A DNA stretch of 64,000 nucleotides from Nocardiopsis alborubida. Its GTDB lineage: Bacteria; Actinomycetota; Actinomycetes; Streptosporangiales; Streptosporangiaceae. The stretch is from assembly GCF_012396365.1 (NCBI RefSeq), contig NZ_JAAXPG010000003.1, forward strand, positions 248,001 through 312,000, read 5' to 3'. A program made the position numbers and the translations under genes. This document shows, piece after piece, positions 17,412 through 25,240 of the stretch. Under the pieces are notes generated by a model that was not told the origin of the DNA, made no database searches, and worked only from the letters and a program-made list of their open reading frames with translations. Every line of letters starts with the position of its first letter. Position 1 is the first letter of the stretch.

Positions 17412-18377
17412 TCACCGGCTCCGGTCGGGGTTTTCGCCGTCTCCGGCCTCCGCCAGGAAGGCGTCCGTCTCCTTCTCGGTGGGACAGGTGGCCGGGCCCC
17501 GGCGGGTGACGGCCAGGGCGGCGGCCGCGTTGGCCCGGCGTGCGGCCGACAGCGGGTCCAGGCCGCCGGCCACGGCGGCGGTGAACACGCCCACGTGCGC
17601 GTCACCGGCTCCGTTGGTGTCCACGGCGCGCACGGGGAAACCGGGCACCCGCCGGGGAGCCGCGTCCCCGTCCCCGGCCTCGGCCACCACGCAGCCCCGA
17701 GCGGAGTCGCGCACGACCACCACGCCGCCGGGACGGATCCGGGGCAGGAGGAGCGCGGCGGCCTCCTCGGGGACGGCGTGCCCGGTCACGGTGGCGGCCT
17801 CGGCGGCGCTGAGGCTGAGCAGGTCCACGCGGGCCAGGGCCCGCTCCAGGGTCGGCCGGGGGAGGTCGCCCACGACCGGCGCCGGGTCCAGGACCAGGCG
17901 CACCCCCTCGGGGAGGTCACCGATCCAGGCGAGCAGGTCGTCGGCGCGCGGTCCGGGCAGCAGCGAGTACCCCACGGTGTAGACGAAGTCCCCCGGTCCG
18001 GGCCGCAGGGTGCGCAGCTGGTCCGGGGACAGGTCCATCTCGGCGCCCAGCCGGGTGACGAAGGTGCGTTCGGCGTCGCCGTCCACCAGGGCCACGCAGA
18101 AGCCGGTGTCCGCGTCGGGGGAGGGGGCGTGCGCCACCGCCACCCCCTCCGAGTGCAGCGCCGCGCGGGCCAGGTCCCCGTGGGGCCCGGTTCCGTGCGC
18201 TCCCGCGTAGACCACCTCCATGCCCGCGCGCGCCGCGGCGGCGACGACGTTGAAACCGCCTCCGGCCACGGTCCGGGCGGAGGAGGCGAACACTCCCTCA
18301 CCGGCCCGGGGAAGGGCGTCGACCGCCATCACGACGTCGATGATCACCGGTCCCACGTGCAGGAGGCGTCCGGTCAC
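17412..18377 (-). CDS. PfkB-family carbohydrate kinase
   Basis: The 321-residue kinase has the ribokinase fold. The N-terminal VAGGGFNVVAAAARAG is the sugar-binding GG(x)N region. The C-terminal DTNGAGDAHVGVF is PfkB signature 2, with the catalytic Asp and anion-hole glycines. It phosphorylates a sugar or related alcohol, but the family includes ribokinases, fructokinases and nucleoside kinases, and specificity is not readable. GTG 18377 has GGAG upstream. It is on the same strand as the RpiR-controlled importer, separated by repeat copy C and the rpiR promoter region, so it may be a separate transcription unit in the same pathway. The final 20 residues are low-complexity and charged. Confidence 0.92.
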   Translation of the reverse strand: MTGRLLHVGPVIIDVVMAVDALPRAGEGVFASSARTVAGGGFNVVAAAARAGMEVVYAGAHGTGPHGDLARAALHSEGVAVAHAPSPDADTGFCVALVDGDAERTFVTRLGAEMDLSPDQLRTLRPGPGDFVYTVGYSLLPGPRADDLLAWIGDLPEGVRLVLDPAPVVGDLPRPTLERALARVDLLSLSAAEAATVTGHAVPEEAAALLLPRIRPGGVVVVRDSARGCVVAEAGDGDAAPRRVPGFPVRAVDTNGAGDAHVGVFTAAVAGGLDPLSAARRANAAAALAVTRRGPATCPTEKETDAFLAEAGDGENPDRSR

Positions 18378-18483
18378 GGCAGGGGCTCCCCTCGTCTGCG
18401 CCGACCACGGCGGCCGACCCCGCGATCATCCCAGCGGCGGTCGGAGGAGGGGCCCACCGGGGTCGGGGCCGACCGCCCGGCGC

Positions 18484-19647
18484 TCAGGCCCCGGGCACCG
18501 GGGGCGGCGGGGTCCAGCGCCGGACGCGGGAAGCCTGGGAGGGGACGCCGTACTCGTCCTTGAGCCGTTCGGGAATGGCGTACTGCATGACCCGGCCGCG
18601 GGTGAGGGAGCTCAGCTCCAGGTGGGTGGTGACGTGGCCGAGGCGGTCCAGGGCCCACGCGCCCAGCGGGGAGCCGTCCTCGACCCGTTCGAGGATCCCG
18701 AGCAGGGCGGGGGAGGCCCTGACGGCCGTGTCCCAGGCGCTGCGCGGAACCTGGAGCCAGTCGGCGCAGGTGTCGCCGATGAGGTAGCGGACGAGGGCGG
18801 CGACCACCGGGTCCAGGAGGGTTCCGGGCACGACCTCCTCGTAGAGGTCGATGAGCTGGCGGGTCAGGTGCGCACCCTCCTCGGAGGGACCCATGTACCG
18901 GGTCATGTACAGGTCGGAGAACTCGCGGGCGCTGGCCACGTCGGGCGGCGCGTGTTCGGTGCTGATCCCGAGCATGGCGCCGACGATGCGCCAGGCGTAG
19001 TAGTAGGACTCCGCGCCCTCGACCGACATGTGCACGCCCAGCCGGTGCAGGGCGTCCAGGACCTGGATGGAGAAGATCATCTGGCCGCCGATCATGTCCT
19101 CCTGGCAGATCGGCGTGCCGAGCGCCTCCATGTCCCAGCGGTTCTCACGGCGCATGTGGTAGCGGATGGAGGCGTGCAGCAGACGCACCTTCTGGGCGGC
19201 GGGGACGAATCGGCTCCCCGCCTCGAACGCGTCGGGCTGCATCAGGTAGACGGTGAACTGCCCGGTCTCGGCCATGCGCCGCGAGGGGTACTCCAGGGCG
19301 TGGGTGGCGCTGAGCAGCCTGGCCACGTGCGGGATGACGTAGCAGGCGGGCATCGCCGAGAAGGCCAGGGCGGTGGAGATGTGCACGTTGTTGTCGATGA
19401 AGAACAGACGGGCCCTCTCCATCTCGCCCCAGTCGACCCAGGAGGGCGGCGCGGCCGTGGCGTGCAGGTACTCGCGGGCGACGTCGGGCAACCCGTCGGG
19501 CAGCTCCTGCCCGGCGGTGGAGAAGTAGCGCATGAGGGTGTTGAACTTGCCGACCTCCCCGCGCTCGAAGAGCGTCTCCACCGTCGCGTCGGCGAGTTCG
19601 TCCCCCATGAGCCGCAGCGCGTTCATGGACTCCGGTGTGTAGGACAT
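18484..19647 (-). CDS. Oxygenase of the MpaB / rubber oxygenase (Lcp-like, DUF2236) family
   Basis: This 387-residue protein contains IRYHMRRENRWDMEALG and, about 15 residues on, GGQMIFSIQVLDALHRLG, then AESYYYAWRIVGAMLGI. These conserved blocks define the MpaB/latex-clearing-protein catalytic domain, a b-type heme oxygenase fold whose characterised members cleave polyisoprene or oxidise prenyl side chains. The His residues in the first block are candidate heme ligands. No clear signal peptide is present, so it is probably cytoplasmic or peripheral. AAAGGGACCC precedes ATG 19647. Its start lies 17 bp after the polyprenyl synthetase stop, so both are one operon. I infer that it oxidises the polyprenyl product made by that enzyme. 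Confidence 0.85.
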   Translation of the reverse strand: MSYTPESMNALRLMGDELADATVETLFERGEVGKFNTLMRYFSTAGQELPDGLPDVAREYLHATAAPPSWVDWGEMERARLFFIDNNVHISTALAFSAMPACYVIPHVARLLSATHALEYPSRRMAETGQFTVYLMQPDAFEAGSRFVPAAQKVRLLHASIRYHMRRENRWDMEALGTPICQEDMIGGQMIFSIQVLDALHRLGVHMSVEGAESYYYAWRIVGAMLGISTEHAPPDVASAREFSDLYMTRYMGPSEEGAHLTRQLIDLYEEVVPGTLLDPVVAALVRYLIGDTCADWLQVPRSAWDTAVRASPALLGILERVEDGSPLGAWALDRLGHVTTHLELSSLTRGRVMQYAIPERLKDEYGVPSQASRVRRWTPPPPVPGA

Positions 19648-19663
19648 GGGTCCCTTTCTGGGG

Positions 19664-20716
19664 TCAGGAGCGGCGGGCCGCGGCCGAGGCCACCATCTGC
19701 GTCAGGGCGGCGGCGGCTTCGCCCGGCAGGTCGGCGCCGGCGAGGGCGGAGGTCGCGGCCTGGACGCGCTGGTCGATCATCTCCTCGACCCGCTCGGGGG
19801 CCCCGGTGCGCCGCATGATCGACCGCACCCTGGACAGGCCCTCGCGGTCCAGGCCGCGGCGGCCGAGCAGACCGCGCAGCTCCCGGCGCTCGGCCGGGGT
19901 GGCGGCCGACCAGGTCTCGGCGAGCAGGACGGTGGGCCGGTTGCCCCGGACGTCGTCCAGGTTCGACTTGCCCGTGCGCTCCGGGTCGCCGAACAGTCCC
20001 AGCAGGTCGTCCCGCAGCTGGAAGGCCTCGCCCAGGGGAAGCCCGTAGGCGGTGAAGGCCTCCATCGTCGGGCCCGGGGCGCCGGCCAGCGCACCGCCGA
20101 TGCGCAGGGGGTGCTCGACCGTGTACTTGGCCGTCTTGTACCGGATCACCTGGAGCGAGCGGCCCGTGTCGGGCGGGGAGCCGGTGCGCAGGACCTCCAG
20201 GCACTCGCCGGCGACCAGTTCCCGGGCCATGACCAGCCACAGCTCACGGGCGCGGGACAGGTAGGCCGAGGGCAGGCCGCAGCACAGGAACAGCTCCGCG
20301 GCCCACGACATGAGCAGGTCCCCGGTCAGCAGGGCCAGGGCGCGGCCCCCGGTGTGGGGCCTGGCCCTGTCGGCGAACGCCGCTCGCAGGGCGACGTGGG
20401 CGCTCGGCACGCCGTGCCGCATCGGGCTCTCGTCGATGAGGTCGTCGTGGACGACGGCCGCGGCGTGCACCAGTTCCATCGCCGCGGCGGCCCTGACCAG
20501 GGCGTCGCTGTCCGGCTGCCCGGCCGCGCGCCACCCCCAGTAGCAGAACGACGCGCGCAGGCGCTTGCCCCCGGTCACCGCCACGTCCAGCTGCTCGGCC
20601 ACCGGCAGCAGGTCGGCGTCGATGGCGACGAGCCGGTCCGTCTCCCGGCGCGCGAACTCCCGGAGCTCCGCGTCCACCCGGGCCCGGAGCAGGACCTGCT
20701 CCCCGGCCTCAGCCAT
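19664..20716 (-). CDS. Polyprenyl (isoprenyl diphosphate) synthetase
   Basis: This 350-residue trans-prenyltransferase condenses isopentenyl diphosphate with an allylic primer. GGKRLRASFCYWG carries the early diphosphate-binding Lys and Arg. The first aspartate-rich motif is HDDLIDES (DDxxD). YKTAKYT provides the conserved Lys-Thr. The second aspartate region reads FQLRDDLLGLFGD. The position before the first motif (VVHDDLID) has no bulky aromatic, so a product longer than farnesyl is likely, but length cannot be fixed by eye. It overlaps by 8 bp the small gene 20709-21002 and is followed by the MpaB-like oxygenase. The three genes form one operon that probably makes an oxidised isoprenoid. 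Confidence 0.93.
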   Translation of the reverse strand: MAEAGEQVLLRARVDAELREFARRETDRLVAIDADLLPVAEQLDVAVTGGKRLRASFCYWGWRAAGQPDSDALVRAAAAMELVHAAAVVHDDLIDESPMRHGVPSAHVALRAAFADRARPHTGGRALALLTGDLLMSWAAELFLCCGLPSAYLSRARELWLVMARELVAGECLEVLRTGSPPDTGRSLQVIRYKTAKYTVEHPLRIGGALAGAPGPTMEAFTAYGLPLGEAFQLRDDLLGLFGDPERTGKSNLDDVRGNRPTVLLAETWSAATPAERRELRGLLGRRGLDREGLSRVRSIMRRTGAPERVEEMIDQRVQAATSALAGADLPGEAAAALTQMVASAAARRS

Positions 20717-21002
20717 CGCTCTGGCAGGGGCGGGAGGACGACGCGGAGGCGGCTCGCCGGGCGAGCAGTTCCATGTGGGACTCGGCCGTCGGAGCGTACC
20801 GTCGCAGCGCCAGCTCGCCGCGCTGCCTCAGTTCCTGTCGGCCGTCCCGGGCCAGTTCGGCCAGGTCCGACCGGCCCAGCAGCGACCGCGCCCCCCGCAG
20901 GGCCGCGCCGATCCCGCTGTAGGCCAGGTCGGCCACCCCGGCCGCGAGCAGCAACGGCTCGCTCACGCGGTCGGTGCCCGCACCGTCACCGGTGTGCGCC
21001 AC
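20709..21002 (-). CDS. Small hypothetical protein, first gene of the polyprenyl operon
   Basis: About 97 residues, mostly helical (LAAGVADLAYSGIGAALRGA, then GRSDLAELARDGRQELRQRG), ending in a Ser/Ala-rich tail. I do not recognise a family. No membrane segment or metal motif is evident. GTG 21002 is preferred because GGGGG lies 8 nt upstream; an ATG at 21119 would add 39 residues of poorer coding character. Its stop overlaps the start of the polyprenyl synthetase by 8 bp, so translation is coupled. A candidate promoter is at 21115-21144. By position it could be an accessory or chaperone of the synthetase, which is inference. Confidence 0.65.
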   Translation of the reverse strand: MAHTGDGAGTDRVSEPLLLAAGVADLAYSGIGAALRGARSLLGRSDLAELARDGRQELRQRGELALRRYAPTAESHMELLARRAASASSSRPCQSDG

Positions 21003-21114
21003 GGCGTATCCCCCATTCCCGGTTGGCACGAAAAGGACCGCGGTCGGAAACGGGCGGCGCTTCCGGGAGTCCTGTCCGGTCGGCCGGAGATCCGCTGCGG
21101 TCCCCTGTGGGGTG

Positions 21115-21144
21115 ATCATCTTCGGCCATCGGCGTTTTTGTCAA
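21115..21144 (-). promoter_or_regulatory. Candidate sigma-70-like promoter of the polyprenyl operon
   Basis: On the minus strand TTGACA (21139-21144) and GATGAT (21115-21120) are spaced by 18 bp. The -35 box is consensus and the -10 box is weak. It is the only such pair upstream of the operon. Confidence 0.4.
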
Positions 21145-21669
21145 CGCAATGGTGTGATCTGGTTCGTTTTGGTGAGGGTCGAAGAGGGGAGGGGAAAGGA
21201 GTAAACGGACAAGGCGAAGGAAAGCCCGCTACTGGTGTGGGAATTTCCTGTGTTCTCGCAGGTGGAGTGCGCCTGTCTGTCCGGAGTTCGGGTCGGTTCG
21301 AATTCCGCAGAGGGAAAGCCCGGAACGTCGGGACTCGGTTCCGGGAGGTCTGGGTTCCCCATGCCTCGGGGTGGAAAGGGTTCGGTGGGGCTTTCCGTGG
21401 ATTCGCGCCCAGGGAGTTATATAACTCGCATCCGCTTGCATGTCAGACAAAGGCGATATGGACGACTTGGATTTTCCGTGGTCGCCGTGGTCCCCCGAGG
21501 CGAAGCCCCCGTGGGCCTCCCGGCGTGGAGTCCCGACGCGACCGCGGCCCGTGACCGTAACCGCGATCCGTGCGCGTGGAGCGGCCGCCGCGCCTCTGGT
21601 GAGGCCGCCCCACGAACGGACGGTGGGGCCGCGGACCCGGTGCCCACGGCCCCACCATGCGCCCCGGCC
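21145..21669. other. Gene-poor stretch with a 14-bp palindrome
   Basis: No convincing gene is seen over about 525 bp between the polyprenyl operon and the convergently placed end of the ABC permease. GC is lower than average around 21130-21250 and 21400-21475. GAGTTATATAACTC (21414-21427) is a perfect 14-bp palindrome of operator type, but no regulated gene starts beside it. A short frame from ATG 21440 has mixed codon use and is not called. Confidence 0.5.
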
Positions 21670-23979
21670 TCATTCGGTGCGCAGACCCTCAGGGCTCGTC
21701 ATGCGCCACAGGTAGGGCAGGCTCGCCAGCGTCACCAGCGCGATCACGCCGAGTCCGGCGCCCACGAGGGGGAGGAAGCTCAGCCAGTCGGCGACCGGGA
21801 GGTCGGCCAGCCGCAGCAGGAGGAGGCCGAGCCCGGTCCCGCCTCCGACGGCGATCGCCAGGCCGAGCACCACCGGGATCGCGGTCTGCCACAGCACCGA
21901 GGCGGCGAGCGTGGAGCGGCTGGTCCCGAAGGCGATCAGCACCGAGAGCTGTCGCCTGCGCTCCCGCAGCTGCTCGACCGTGGAGATGACCATGCTCGCC
22001 CCGATCACCAGCATCGTGAGGACGGCACCGGCCTGGAGCGCGTCGCCGATGGACGTCAACACGCTGCCGCCGCTCTCCTCGTGCAGGGCGCGCAGGTCGG
22101 TCCCGGGGCTGTCGACGCCGATGTGGTTGCGCACGTGCTCGACGGCGTCCGGGTCGCTCCCGTCGAGGGTGATGAACACCGTGGACAGGAGGTGCTCCAG
22201 CTCCTCGACCGGAAGGGTCGACGGGGTGAGGAACAACCCCTGGTACTCCTGCTCGACCAGGGGGTCCGCGGCCCGGGCCTCGCGCACCGGCGGGACCGTC
22301 CAGGGGCGGGGATCGGCGGCGGAGTCGCCCGGAGGGGCGTTGTTGAGGTCCAGCCGGTCCCCCGGCCGCACGGCGGAGGCCTCCTCGCCCGCGGCGAAGG
22401 CGTCACCGTCGGCGCAGGAGGAGAACGTGATCAGTTCGCCCAGGGTCGCGCAGTCGGCGACGACCACCGTCCGCCACGGGTCGTCGGCACCGGGCGGGGC
22501 GTCCGCCGGGGGAAGGTGGGCCATGAGGAACGGGGAGGAGGACTCCACACCCCTGGCGCCGTCGACGCCGCGGGCGAACTCCGCGCCCTCGGCGCGGCTC
22601 TCCACCGTGGTCGAGGCGATCATTTCCACCCGGCCCGGCTCCTGGTCACCGCCGGAGGGGACCTGGGCGTTGGCCGCGGAGAACAGCATCTGGAGCGCGA
22701 TCGCCCCGGCCACGGCCAGGGTGACGCCGCTGACGGTGCGGGCCGCGATCCCGCTGTTCAGCTGGAGGCGCCGCGTGGCCATCTGCCACGACAGCGGACC
22801 GCCGCGCAGCCGGCCCACCACGGCCTCGACGACCCACGGCAGCAGCAGGGTGAACCCCGTCAGGGCCACCGACACGCCGACGGCGACGGCCCACTCCGTG
22901 CCCTCGGAGCCCCCTCCCCGCCCGAGCACGGCCAGGACGGCGCAGCCGGCGGCCAGGACCAGCACGCGCCACCACAGCCGCCGTCCCCGGTCGGTGCCCT
23001 CCCGGAAGACGCCCAGCGGACTGACCTCGACCCTGCGCAGCGCCAGGAGCGTGACCAGGACGGCGCTGACCGGGACGAGCACCGCGACGAGGGCGGCGAT
23101 CAGCGGCACCGGTGTGAGGTCCGCGGGCAGCACGCCCGAGCCCGGGAGCCGCACGTCGTCGGCGAACGTCCGGGCCACCAGGAAGAACCCGGTGCCCAGG
23201 ACCAGGCCCAGGACCGCGCCGACGAGGGACTCGCCCGCGGCGATCCTGCGCGTCATCGCCCTGTCCGCGCCCACCAGCCGCAACGCGGCCAGACGCTGGT
23301 CGCGCCGCTCGGCCCCGAAGCGCATCGCGGTGAGGATGAACGCGGCGATCGGCAGCAGCAGCACCACGATGATGACGACGATGAGCAGTACGAGGATCGC
23401 GGCCATACCGTCGCCCCGCTGGTCCGCGCCGAAGCCGGAGACGGCGTACTGTGCCGGATCCTGCGAGAGGGCGTCCGTACCCAGGTAGAAGTAGGGCTCG
23501 TGCGGCCCCCGCAGTCCTTCGGAGCCGATCAGGCCGGTGACCGAGGCGCCCTCGAACCGCTCGGCGAGCAGGGCGTTCTCCGGTGAGTCCAGGAGGTCGC
23601 GCAGGGCGGGGGAGACGTAGAGCTCGCCCGCCTCTGGCAGCCGGTCGATCCCCGGGGGGCGCACGTCCGTCCCCGTTCCCCCGGGCGCTTCGAGCAGCAT
23701 GCCCACGAACATGTCGCCCCGGTACACGACGATCTCCGGTGCCGCGAGGACCGCGGCGTCGCCGGTCGGCGCACCCTGCTCCAGGCGCACCGGCGCCCGC
23801 GCGTCCATCCGGTCCTGGCCCGCCGCGCGCACGGAGGGCGCCGCGGCGGCCAGCAGGAGCACCATCACCCCCAGGCCCACGCCCAGCGCTGTGAGCAGCG
23901 TCCCCGTCCAACCCGCCCACCCCCCGTTCAGGGTGAGCCTGGCGCCCATGGCCAGGTCGCGGTACCACCGGCCGATCAC
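21670..23979 (-). CDS. FtsX-like ABC transporter permease
   Basis: This 769-residue membrane protein has a first helix near residues 20-45 (WTGTLLTALGVGLGVMVLLL) and large extracytoplasmic domains. Two FtsX core regions follow: helices around ILVLLIVVIIVVLLLPIAAF, and a final set near LTMLVIGASMVISTVEQLRE to the C-terminus. This is the long bacterial duplicated-FtsX layout of MacB-like exporters, which move peptides or lipophilic compounds or work mechanically at the envelope. GTG 23979 overlaps the stop of the ATPase gene in a GTGA junction. With the ATPase and PadR genes it forms a three-gene PadR-controlled operon, a common arrangement for drug or antimicrobial-peptide resistance pumps. 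Its substrate is unknown. Confidence 0.88.
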   Translation of the reverse strand: MIGRWYRDLAMGARLTLNGGWAGWTGTLLTALGVGLGVMVLLLAAAAPSVRAAGQDRMDARAPVRLEQGAPTGDAAVLAAPEIVVYRGDMFVGMLLEAPGGTGTDVRPPGIDRLPEAGELYVSPALRDLLDSPENALLAERFEGASVTGLIGSEGLRGPHEPYFYLGTDALSQDPAQYAVSGFGADQRGDGMAAILVLLIVVIIVVLLLPIAAFILTAMRFGAERRDQRLAALRLVGADRAMTRRIAAGESLVGAVLGLVLGTGFFLVARTFADDVRLPGSGVLPADLTPVPLIAALVAVLVPVSAVLVTLLALRRVEVSPLGVFREGTDRGRRLWWRVLVLAAGCAVLAVLGRGGGSEGTEWAVAVGVSVALTGFTLLLPWVVEAVVGRLRGGPLSWQMATRRLQLNSGIAARTVSGVTLAVAGAIALQMLFSAANAQVPSGGDQEPGRVEMIASTTVESRAEGAEFARGVDGARGVESSSPFLMAHLPPADAPPGADDPWRTVVVADCATLGELITFSSCADGDAFAAGEEASAVRPGDRLDLNNAPPGDSAADPRPWTVPPVREARAADPLVEQEYQGLFLTPSTLPVEELEHLLSTVFITLDGSDPDAVEHVRNHIGVDSPGTDLRALHEESGGSVLTSIGDALQAGAVLTMLVIGASMVISTVEQLRERRRQLSVLIAFGTSRSTLAASVLWQTAIPVVLGLAIAVGGGTGLGLLLLRLADLPVADWLSFLPLVGAGLGVIALVTLASLPYLWRMTSPEGLRTE

Positions 23980-24692
23980 GTCGCCCCCGTGATCCCGGTG
24001 GTGGCGCTGAGGGCCTGGCCGTCGCGGACGACGACCTCGCGGTCGGAGTAGGCCGCGACCCGGACGTCGTGGGTGACCAGGACGACCGCGGCCCCGCTGT
24101 CGCGGGCCGCGCCCGTGAGCAGTTCCATGGCGCGCTCTCCGTTGAGCGAGTCCAGCGCGCCGGTGGGCTCGTCGGCGAAGAGCAGCCGCGGCCCCGCCAC
24201 CAGCGCCCGCGCGATGGCCACCCGCTGCCTCTGTCCGCCGGACACCTGGCCGGGGCGCTTGTCGCGGATGTCGTCCACCTCCAGGCGGGCCATCCACTCC
24301 ACCGCGGAGGCCTCCGCCCTCCTGCGGGCGACTCCGGTCAGGCGCAGGGACAGCGCGACGTTCTCCACGCAGGTCAGCTCGGGGACGAGCTGGCCGAACT
24401 GGAAGACGAAGCCGAAGTCGCTGCGTCTGAGCCTGCTGCGCTCGGAGTCGGGCAGGGCCGACAGCTCGCGACCGCCGTAGTGCACGGTGCCGCCGTCGAG
24501 GTCGAGGATGCCCGCCAGGCAGTGCAGCAGTGTGGACTTGCCGGACCCGGACGGGCCCATGACGGCGACGACCTCGCCGGAGTCGATGCTGAAGTCCGCT
24601 CCGTTCAGAGCGGCGGTCGATCCGAAGTACTTGCGGAGCCTGGTGGCGGTGAGCAGGGTGCCCGTGCCCTCCGCCGCGGTGGTGCCGCTCAC
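23976..24692 (-). CDS. ABC transporter ATP-binding protein (MacB/LolD type)
   Basis: The 238-residue ATPase has Walker A GPSGSGKST, the Q-loop in FVFQFGQLVPELT, signature SGGQRQRVAIARAL, Walker B LLFADEPTGALDS and H-loop VLVTHD. The LFADEPTGALD form of Walker B is typical of MacB/LolD-type ATPases paired with FtsX permeases. GTG 24692 overlaps the PadR stop (GTGA) and has GGGGAGG upstream. A methionine further upstream would overlap the PadR gene deeply and is not chosen. It drives the FtsX permease encoded next. Confidence 0.93.
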   Translation of the reverse strand: MSGTTAAEGTGTLLTATRLRKYFGSTAALNGADFSIDSGEVVAVMGPSGSGKSTLLHCLAGILDLDGGTVHYGGRELSALPDSERSRLRRSDFGFVFQFGQLVPELTCVENVALSLRLTGVARRRAEASAVEWMARLEVDDIRDKRPGQVSGGQRQRVAIARALVAGPRLLFADEPTGALDSLNGERAMELLTGAARDSGAAVVLVTHDVRVAAYSDREVVVRDGQALSATTGITGAT

Positions 24693-25213
24693 GCGCCGAC
24701 CTCCCCGGCGAGTCGGTCGAGGCGGCTGGCGGTCAGCTCCAGCCACCGGATGTCGGCCTCCAGGTGGAACAGGGCGTGGTCGCAGACGAGCTGGTCCGCC
24801 AGGTCGCCGCCCGTCTTGCGGCGGGTGAGCTCACGCATGAGGCGCAGGTGCTCGCCCCGCTGGACGTCCAACAGCCCGGCGGCGTCACGGCCGGTCAGCA
24901 GTGCCAGCACGACCTTGGCGTACAGGGTGCTCTGGAGGTAGGGCTCGGGCCTCTCCGGTGTGGCCAGCCAGCGGCCGACGTCGGTGACACCGGCGTCGGT
25001 GATGGCGTAGCGCTTGCGTTCGGGGCCGCCGCCCGCCTCCACCCCGTCCACCTCGACCAGGCCGTTCCTCAGCAGACGCGACATCGTCGAGTAGACCTGC
25101 CCGTAGTGCAGCGGCCGGTCGTGCCCGAACCGTTCGTCGAAGAGGCGTTTGAGGTCGTATCCGTGGCGGGGGCCCGATTCGAGCAGACCGAGCAGCGTGT
25201 TGCCGATAGACAT
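24689..25213 (-). CDS. PadR-family regulator of the FtsX exporter operon
   Basis: The 174-residue PadR protein begins SIGNTLLGLLESGPRHGYDL and continues into HYGQVYSTMSRLLRNGLVE, the winged HTH. GPERKRYAITDAGV is the wing. A longer C-terminal helical domain follows, so it is of the subgroup with an extended dimerisation and ligand domain (VirR/AphA-like). ATG 25213 lies 8 bp from a perfect 19-bp operator dyad. A TATAGT box 7 nt upstream of the ATG suggests a leaderless transcript. It is the first gene of the PadR-ATPase-permease operon, all with 4-bp overlaps, and presumably derepresses the pump when it binds the exported compound. Confidence 0.92.
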   Translation of the reverse strand: MSIGNTLLGLLESGPRHGYDLKRLFDERFGHDRPLHYGQVYSTMSRLLRNGLVEVDGVEAGGGPERKRYAITDAGVTDVGRWLATPERPEPYLQSTLYAKVVLALLTGRDAAGLLDVQRGEHLRLMRELTRRKTGGDLADQLVCDHALFHLEADIRWLELTASRLDRLAGEVGA

Positions 25214-25221
25214 GGCGGCGA

Positions 25222-25240
25222 CTATACACAATGTGTATAG
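25222..25240 (-). promoter_or_regulatory. PadR operator and overlapping -10 box
   Basis: CTATACACAATGTGTATAG has perfect 9-bp arms around one central base. TATAGT within it is placed to act as -10 for a leaderless mRNA starting at 25213. The ATAC/GTAT half-sites match the general PadR operator form. Confidence 0.7.

Noticed and set aside
21440..21715. Small gene starting MSDKGDMDDLDFPW, possibly a peptide precursor
   Set aside because: Codon use is mixed, there is no Shine-Dalgarno motif, and the second half is Arg/Pro-rich shadow sequence overlapping the end of the FtsX gene. A precursor role cannot be supported.
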